NCBI GenBank assembly: GCA_964612995.1
Contig: CAZTGE010000165.1
Span: forward strand, 1-8,663
Length of the DNA stretch: 8,663 nucleotides
Direction of reading: 5' to 3'
DNA from: SLQH01 sp964612995
GTDB lineage: Bacteria; Planctomycetota; UBA11346
Under the pieces are notes generated by a model. The model had not been told where the DNA came from. It made no database searches and saw only the letters and a list, made by a program, of their open reading frames with translations. This document shows, one piece after another, positions 4,935-8,663 of this stretch (its first letter is position 1; the number at the start of each line of letters is the position of its first letter). The position numbers and the translations under genes are program-made.

Positions 4935-5474
4935 ATGGGTGCAGATGCGACTGCCGGTCGTCTGTTGATCCTTTCCGGTCTGCCGGGGGCGGGGAAGACC
5001 ACGCTCGCGCGCCTGCTCGCGCGCCGCCTGCCGGCGGTGCATCTGCGCATCGACACCATCGAGCAGGGCCTGCGCGATCTCTGCGGCTGCGCGGTCGGCG
5101 GCGAGGGCTACCGCCTGGGCCAGCGCATCGCCACCGACAATCTCGTGCTCGGGCTCGACGTCATCGCCGATTGCGTCAATCCCTGGCCGTTGACGCGCGA
5201 TGAATGGGCCCAGACGGCCGCGGCGGTCGGCGCGGCGGCGGTGGCGATAGAGATCGTATGCAGCGATCCGGTCGAGCATCGCCATCGGGTCGAGTCGCGG
5301 GTCGGCGATGTGCCCGGCCTCACGCCGCCGAGCTGGCGCGCGGTGGTCGAACGCGACTACCGCGCCTGGGACCGGGAGCCGATCCGCATCGATACGGCGC
5401 TCTGCAGCGCCGAGCAGGCTGCGGAGGCCCTGGTCGCGGCGATCGCGTGCGCCGCTCGCCGGGCGCCGGGTTGA
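4935..5474 (+). CDS. P-loop kinase of the AAA_33 / zeta-toxin-like type
   Basis: The 179-residue cytoplasmic product has a Walker A motif GLPGAGKTT at 15-23, followed by LARLLARRLPAVHLRIDTIE, the DT-containing strand after the first helix typical of AAA_33 and chloramphenicol-phosphotransferase-like kinases. IADCVNPWPLTRDEW (about 77-91) and a late HRVESRVGDVPGLTPPSW segment followed by AWDREPIRIDTA (to about 154) match a small widespread family annotated only as AAA-family ATPase or putative adenylylsulfate-kinase-like protein. The likely reaction is phosphoryl transfer from ATP to a small molecule; the substrate is not known. Length is normal for a single-domain member. No antitoxin-like gene is adjacent, which argues against a zeta toxin. 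The ATG at 4935 sits behind a TANNNT box, not a Shine-Dalgarno. The gene is divergent from the HEAT gene and convergent with ndk, with 37 bp between stops. Confidence 0.85.
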   Translation: MGADATAGRLLILSGLPGAGKTTLARLLARRLPAVHLRIDTIEQGLRDLCGCAVGGEGYRLGQRIATDNLVLGLDVIADCVNPWPLTRDEWAQTAAAVGAAAVAIEIVCSDPVEHRHRVESRVGDVPGLTPPSWRAVVERDYRAWDREPIRIDTALCSAEQAAEALVAAIACAARRAPG

Positions 5475-5511
5475 CGGGGCGCCCAGGCCATACGCCCGGA
5501 CGCCTGGCCCG

Positions 5512-6255
5512 CTACTCTTCGCCGTGGGCGTTGATCATGTATTTCGCGGCGACGGTGGTGATGTCGATCTCGGGGCCGATGGGCAGCCCGGCGAGGATGC
5601 GGCCCAGCGCCGCGAGATCGCTCGACCAGGCGACTTCGCCGGGCGCGAGCAGGCAGGTGTCGCCCGGGCGGTGTTCCGAGGTCAGGTGGCCGCCGCGGTA
5701 GTAATAATGCTCTTCGCAGACCTCGGTCGGCCACGCGCGCATGTAGGGCATGATGTCGGAGGGCTTGAACCAGAGCTTGATCTCGCGTTCCGCCGCGGCG
5801 GGGTTGGCCGAGGCGTGGACGATGTTGTCGATGCGGTCGATGAACTCTTCGCCCGCCTGGTTGTGCCTCATGACGATGGTGCCCAGGGCCCGCAGGGTGT
5901 TCGGCGCTCGATCGCGGGCGACATGCGGGTTGGTCGGTCCGGCGATCTCGCGGATGCGCTGCGCCGCGCCGGGGCCGCAGTAGATCAGCGCCACCACCCG
6001 GCGCTTGTGCGGCTTGTCGGGGTAGTGTTCGCGCCCCTGGATGTAATCGAGGAGGTTCTGGAAGAAGGGCTTCTCGCGATGCTCGGCGTAGTGCTCTTCG
6101 GCCAGCATGCGGCTGACGTGGACGATCTTGGCCCCGGCCAGGCGCAGGTCGGTGCGCGATTCGCTCAGCGACGAGAGGATGTAGCCGGTGAGCGAGAGCT
6201 TGAGTGCGTCCGGCTTGATGAGCACCAGGGTCTGCTCGCGGTCTTCAGGCGACAT
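5512..6255 (-). CDS. ndk: Nucleoside diphosphate kinase, long form with insertion and C-terminal extension
   Basis: The 247-residue product would move the gamma-phosphate of NTPs to NDPs through a phosphohistidine. Family marks: LIKPDA (12-17, Lys14), HYAEHREKPFFQNLLDYI (55-72), GPTNP (106-110), NTLRALG (119-125) and the active-site stretch NIVHASANPAAAEREIKLWF with His147. It departs from the usual form in three ways: about 15 residues (129-143, MRHNQAGEEFIDRID) are inserted between the TLR segment and the active site; the usual HGSDS reads HASAN, losing its Asp; and about 83 residues follow LWF, where normal enzymes of about 140 residues nearly end. The extension contains PYMRAWPTEVCEEHYYYRGG and a conserved-looking AAKYMINAHG end. 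It may therefore have altered specificity or regulation. A candidate promoter lies at 6310-6356. No good Shine-Dalgarno is visible. It is convergent with the kinase gene. Confidence 0.88.
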   Translation of the reverse strand: MSPEDREQTLVLIKPDALKLSLTGYILSSLSESRTDLRLAGAKIVHVSRMLAEEHYAEHREKPFFQNLLDYIQGREHYPDKPHKRRVVALIYCGPGAAQRIREIAGPTNPHVARDRAPNTLRALGTIVMRHNQAGEEFIDRIDNIVHASANPAAAEREIKLWFKPSDIMPYMRAWPTEVCEEHYYYRGGHLTSEHRPGDTCLLAPGEVAWSSDLAALGRILAGLPIGPEIDITTVAAKYMINAHGEE

Positions 6256-6309
6256 CGGCGATTCCCGGCTTGCGTATGCCGGTCGGTTCCGGCGCGGGGG
6301 AGGGAGGGG

Positions 6310-6356
6310 AGTATATGACGCTGCAGACCACTAGCCACGTCGTGCGGCTTTGTCAA
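6310..6356 (-). promoter_or_regulatory. Candidate ndk promoter region
   Basis: On the minus strand a perfect TTGACA (6351-6356) stands 17 nt from TAGTGG (6328-6333). A second, better -10-like hexamer TATACT (6310-6315) follows but is 35 nt from TTGACA and lacks its own -35. Either would give a leader of about 45-65 nt before the ndk ATG. The spacer between folC and ndk is 168 bp, so a separate promoter makes sense. Confidence 0.5.
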
Positions 6357-6423
6357 CGGTGGATATAGCGGTGGGCGCTTGTGCGCGATCCCATCGGCAT
6401 CGTTCTGCGCGCGTGGCGAAGGG

Positions 6424-7626
6424 TCAGGTGCGCGGTTCGAGCAGGGCGAGGGCCTCGCCAGCGAGATAGAAGCTGCCGCTGATGCACAGATCCTGCTGCG
6501 GCGGCAGGGCGGCGAGCGCTGCGGCGATATCCTTGTGCCAGGGCCAGGCGCGCGCCGCCTCGGGCCAGCCGTCACGGCCGCGCGCGCGGGGCCAGGCGTA
6601 GCCGCAACGATGGCAGCGCTGTGCGGGCAGGCGCTCGGCGATCACCGCGAGGATCCCAGGGGCGTCCTTGTCGCGAGCGAGACCGAGCAGGAGCAACCAG
6701 CCGGGGCGCAGGAGCGTGGCCGCGGTGTCGAGGGTGGTCGCGAGCGAGGCGTCGTTGTGCGCCGCATCGACGAGGATCCGGCGCCCGTCGTGGCGCTGGA
6801 GCAGCTGGCAGCGCGCGCTGAGCGTGGTCCGGGCGAGCGCCGCGCGCGCGCGCTGCGGGTCGAGGCTGGTCAGCCGCTGCGCCGCGCAGAGCGCCGCGGC
6901 GGCGTTGTCGCGCTGGTGGACGCCGGCGGCGGCCAGGGTCCAGTCGGCCGGCAGCGGCGGCACCCGGATCACGGTGGCCGCGCGGATCTGGTGGGTGGCG
7001 ATCGCCGCATCACCGGCCGGACTCTGGTTCGTGATCAGCAGGGGGGCGTCGGGGCGCGCGATGGCCAGCTTCTCGCCGGCGATGGCCGTGAGCGTGTCGC
7101 CGAGGATATGGACGTGATCGCGGCTGAGATGGGTACAGATCGCCAGACGGGTATCGAGCGCGTTGGCGCAGTCGAGCCGCCCGCCGAGCCCGACCTCACA
7201 CAGGAATACCGCCTCTGGCCGGTCGGCGGCGAGTACGCAGGCGCAGGCGAAGCAGCGTTCGAAATAGGTCAGCGCACAGCCGGTGGCGGTTTCGGTCGCG
7301 GCGACGGTGTCGCAGGCCGGAGCCAGCTGCGCCGCGTCCACCGGCTGACCGTCGATGCGCCAGCGTTCGTTCAGGTCGCGCACGTGCGGGCTGGTGAAGG
7401 CGACCGTGTTTTCGCCGTGGGCGAGGAGGATGGCTTCGAGGAAGCGGACGGTCGAGCCCTTGCCCTTGGTGCCGGCGACGGTCACCGGCCGTGGCGGCGA
7501 CGGCAGCGCGGCGAGCACGCGGCGGATCGGATCGAGCTTGAGGTCGTCGTAGGCGCCGCTGGCCTCGCGGCTCGGCGAGGCGTCGAACCAGGCTTCGATC
7601 GCGGTGTGATCAGCGGGCAGGGTCAT
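6424..7626 (-). CDS. folC: Folylpolyglutamate synthase / dihydrofolate synthase
   Basis: The 400-residue product would add glutamate to (dihydro)folate using ATP, in the cytoplasm. Motifs in order: P-loop VAGTKGKGST (50-59), TSPHVRDLNERWRIDG (78-93), CEVGLGGRLDCANA (143-156, the EVGLGGRLDATN motif), SRDHVHILGDTLTAIAGEKL (168-187) with the DH and EK residues, HQRDNAAAAL (237-246), VDAAHNDAS (286-294, the DGAHNP motif) and a CISGSFYLAGEAL end (381-393, the VTGSLYLVGEA motif). Length fits monofunctional or bifunctional FolC; which activity applies cannot be read here. TK in the P-loop instead of TN occurs in some lineages. A CHRCG pair (338-342) is a possible minor oddity. I chose the ATG at 7626 because conserved sequence begins soon after and TAGCCT lies 8 nt upstream; the frame's open extension to 7848 is arginine/proline-rich noise over the methyltransferase gene. 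Confidence 0.93.
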   Translation of the reverse strand: MTLPADHTAIEAWFDASPSREASGAYDDLKLDPIRRVLAALPSPPRPVTVAGTKGKGSTVRFLEAILLAHGENTVAFTSPHVRDLNERWRIDGQPVDAAQLAPACDTVAATETATGCALTYFERCFACACVLAADRPEAVFLCEVGLGGRLDCANALDTRLAICTHLSRDHVHILGDTLTAIAGEKLAIARPDAPLLITNQSPAGDAAIATHQIRAATVIRVPPLPADWTLAAAGVHQRDNAAAALCAAQRLTSLDPQRARAALARTTLSARCQLLQRHDGRRILVDAAHNDASLATTLDTAATLLRPGWLLLLGLARDKDAPGILAVIAERLPAQRCHRCGYAWPRARGRDGWPEAARAWPWHKDIAAALAALPPQQDLCISGSFYLAGEALALLEPRT

Positions 7627-7634
7627 GATCGCGG

Positions 7635-7640
7635 AGGCTA
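7635..7640 (-). promoter_or_regulatory. Putative -10 box (TAGCCT) for folC
   Basis: TAGCCT on the minus strand ends eight nucleotides before the folC ATG. TCGACA at 7656-7661 is a possible -35 with a short 15-nt spacer. There is no Shine-Dalgarno, so a leaderless mRNA is the natural reading. Confidence 0.42.
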
Positions 7641-7673
7641 TGCCCGCCGCGCGCCTGTCGAGACCCATTCCGT

Positions 7674-7701
7674 TTGGACCCGGGGCCGGTCCGCCTACCC
7701 T
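7674..7701 (+). promoter_or_regulatory. Putative promoter (TTGGAC-16-TACCCT) for the methyltransferase
   Basis: TTGGAC (7674-7679), a 16-nt spacer and TACCCT (7696-7701) precede the ATG at 7710 by eight nucleotides. Transcription would begin at or next to the start codon. The divergent folC box lies only about 55 bp away, so the two promoters share an 83-bp spacer and may interact. Confidence 0.42.
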
Positions 7702-7709
7702 CCGCGGCC

Positions 7710-8609
7710 ATGGATGCAGCCGCGCGCGATCTGGTCGTCGAGCAGTTCCCCGGCTACCGCCTGCTCGACAGCGGGCGGGGCGACAAGCTCGAGGAGATCG
7801 CGGGCCAGCGGGTGGTCCGGCCCTGTCCGCAGGCGCTGTGGCGTCCACGGCTGGACGAGGCGGCGTGGTCTGCGGCGCCGTCGCGCTGCGTGCGTACGCG
7901 CGACGGCGGCGGCTACTGGGAGCACACGGCCGGCGATCCCGGTGAGCACCTGCTGCGTCGGCCGGTCGGCGGTACGACCCTGGAGTGGGCCGTGCGTTTC
8001 ACCGCCTTCGGGCATTGCGGGGTGTTCTTCGAGCAGGCGGTGATCTGGGATCGCATCGCCGCGCGTCTGGCCGGGAGGCACGAGGCCCGCTTCGCCAATC
8101 TCTTCGGCTACACCGGCTGCGCCTCGCTGGTCGCCGCGGCCAGCGGCGCGCAGGTGTTCCACGTCGACAGCGCCCGCGGCGTGCTCGACTGGGGGCGGGG
8201 CAACGCCCGGCGCTCGGGTCTGCCCCGCGACGCGGTGCAGTGGATCCAGGACGACGTGCGCTCCTTCCTCAAGCTCTCGCGCAAGCGTGGCTTCCGCTAC
8301 GACGGGATCCTCGTCGACCCGCCGAGCTGGGGTCACGGCGCCGGCAAGGGGGGGCGCGGAAAGAAGGCCGAGACCTGGGTGTTCGAGCGCGACCTCGCCG
8401 CCCTGGTCGCGGCCTGTTGCGCGGTGCTCAGCGATCGGGATCCCTTCCTCGTGCTCACCTGCCATACGCCGGGGGTCCAGCACGCCGCGCTGGCGACGGT
8501 GCTCGGTGATGCCGCTGGAACCTGCCCGGCCTCCGGCGATCTGGGCGTTCGCCACGCCGATGATGCGCGGGTGCTGCCGGCGGGGGTCTACGCCGCCATC
8601 GGCCTCTGA
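7710..8609 (+). CDS. Class I SAM-dependent methyltransferase (COG1092/RlmI-like)
   Basis: The 299-residue product has the Rossmann methyltransferase core in the second half. Motif I is NLFGYTGCASLVAAASGAQV (about 130-149), followed by HVDSARGVLDWGRGNARRSG (motif II acidic Asp in HVD), QDDVRSFLKL (motif III region) and ILVDPPSWGHG (motif IV DPPS). This order matches the COG1092 family of RlmI/RlmK, which methylate 23S rRNA. The N-terminal part (about 1-120) is not the PUA domain of RlmI but the short, W/R/P-containing region typical of the DPPSYGHG subgroup in Planctomycetota and relatives. Target and methylated atom are unknown; a ribosomal or tRNA substrate is likely. A GKGGRGKK basic loop follows motif IV. 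The ATG at 7710 is preferred over one at 7674 because a TANNNT box lies between them. The stop codon directly abuts a dispersed repeat. Confidence 0.87.
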   Translation: MDAAARDLVVEQFPGYRLLDSGRGDKLEEIAGQRVVRPCPQALWRPRLDEAAWSAAPSRCVRTRDGGGYWEHTAGDPGEHLLRRPVGGTTLEWAVRFTAFGHCGVFFEQAVIWDRIAARLAGRHEARFANLFGYTGCASLVAAASGAQVFHVDSARGVLDWGRGNARRSGLPRDAVQWIQDDVRSFLKLSRKRGFRYDGILVDPPSWGHGAGKGGRGKKAETWVFERDLAALVAACCAVLSDRDPFLVLTCHTPGVQHAALATVLGDAAGTCPASGDLGVRHADDARVLPAGVYAAIGL

Positions 8610-8663
8610 GCAGGGCGACTCAAAGCTCGCCCCGGGAGCGCCGATCCCCAGGTCGGCATGCCT
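8610..8663 (+). repeat. 54-bp dispersed repeat, copy B (cut by window end)
   Basis: This is the exact reverse complement of 4822-4875. It starts at the base right after the methyltransferase TGA and is truncated by the window edge. Copy A continues into TTGCGTCGCCTCCACCTGCG in this orientation, so the same bases may follow here. The position fits a role as 3'-end structure or as a mobile repeat landing behind genes. Confidence 0.95.

Noticed and set aside
4935..5474. The P-loop kinase as a zeta toxin of a toxin-antitoxin pair
   Set aside because: No small partner gene precedes it, the upstream spacer is only repeat DNA, and its C-terminal motifs fit the AAA_33 family better.
5483..5507. Possible bidirectional terminator between the kinase and ndk stops (CCAGGC...GCCTGG)
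   Set aside because: Only six base pairs with a 13-nt loop and no T-run on either side, so too weak to list.
5308..6318. Plus-strand open frame of 336 codons opposite ndk
   Set aside because: It is the antisense shadow of ndk, whose motifs are unmistakable on the minus strand.
6839..6852. Alternating GC run as possible Z-DNA
   Set aside because: It lies inside folC coding sequence and is expected from codon use in such GC-rich DNA.
6379..8043. Plus-strand open frame of 554 codons opposite folC
   Set aside because: It is the GC-rich antisense shadow of folC; composition is dominated by G, R, A and E and it has no recognisable domain.

Overview
The window is GC-rich bacterial DNA in two unlike parts. 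About 1-2220 is accessory: base composition is patchy and visibly less GC-rich near the left end, genes are sparse, and there are mobile-element traces. About 2222-8663 is dense, strongly GC-rich chromosomal backbone with six convincing genes. Secreted HEAT-repeat and TPR/alpha-beta-hydrolase proteins side by side, a long-form nucleoside diphosphate kinase with a C-terminal extension, a FolC with a GTKGKGS P-loop and a COG1092-like methyltransferase with a DPPSWGHG motif together suggest the Planctomycetota or a related PVC lineage. That is inference from gene style, not proof.

Left part: 1-330 has no recognisable gene but holds short tandem repeats and a filler-type repeat. A plus-strand open stretch (about 330-815) looks like a decayed IS66-type transposase fragment. 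On the minus strand come a 137-residue hypothetical protein with a C-terminal cysteine cluster (816-1229) and a zinc-ribbon protein of transposon-associated type (1273-1833). The Shine-Dalgarno of the latter can be locked in an RNA hairpin. A gene-free stretch (1864-2221) carries an 18-bp perfect palindrome and imperfect direct repeats that may be transposon-end sites.

Right part: minus-strand TPR/hydrolase (2222-3322) and HEAT protein (3559-4605) are both exported by prediction. A 329-bp divergent spacer holds a large imperfect palindromic repeat element. Then come a plus-strand P-loop kinase (4935-5474), convergent with minus-strand ndk (5512-6255); minus-strand folC (6424-7626); and, divergent from folC, a plus-strand methyltransferase (7710-8609). 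A 54-bp exact inverted copy of one arm of the palindromic element starts at the base after the methyltransferase stop codon and runs off the window.

The backbone genes do not form one pathway: folate polyglutamylation, nucleotide metabolism, RNA modification, a putative small-molecule kinase and envelope proteins. Two patterns stand out. One is the dispersed palindromic repeat family in intergenic DNA. The other is a TANNNT box 6-9 nt ahead of the ATG, without a Shine-Dalgarno, at four genes, which suggests leaderless transcripts. I found no rRNA, tRNA, CRISPR array or convincing defence system. The strongest candidate for something undescribed is the repeat family.
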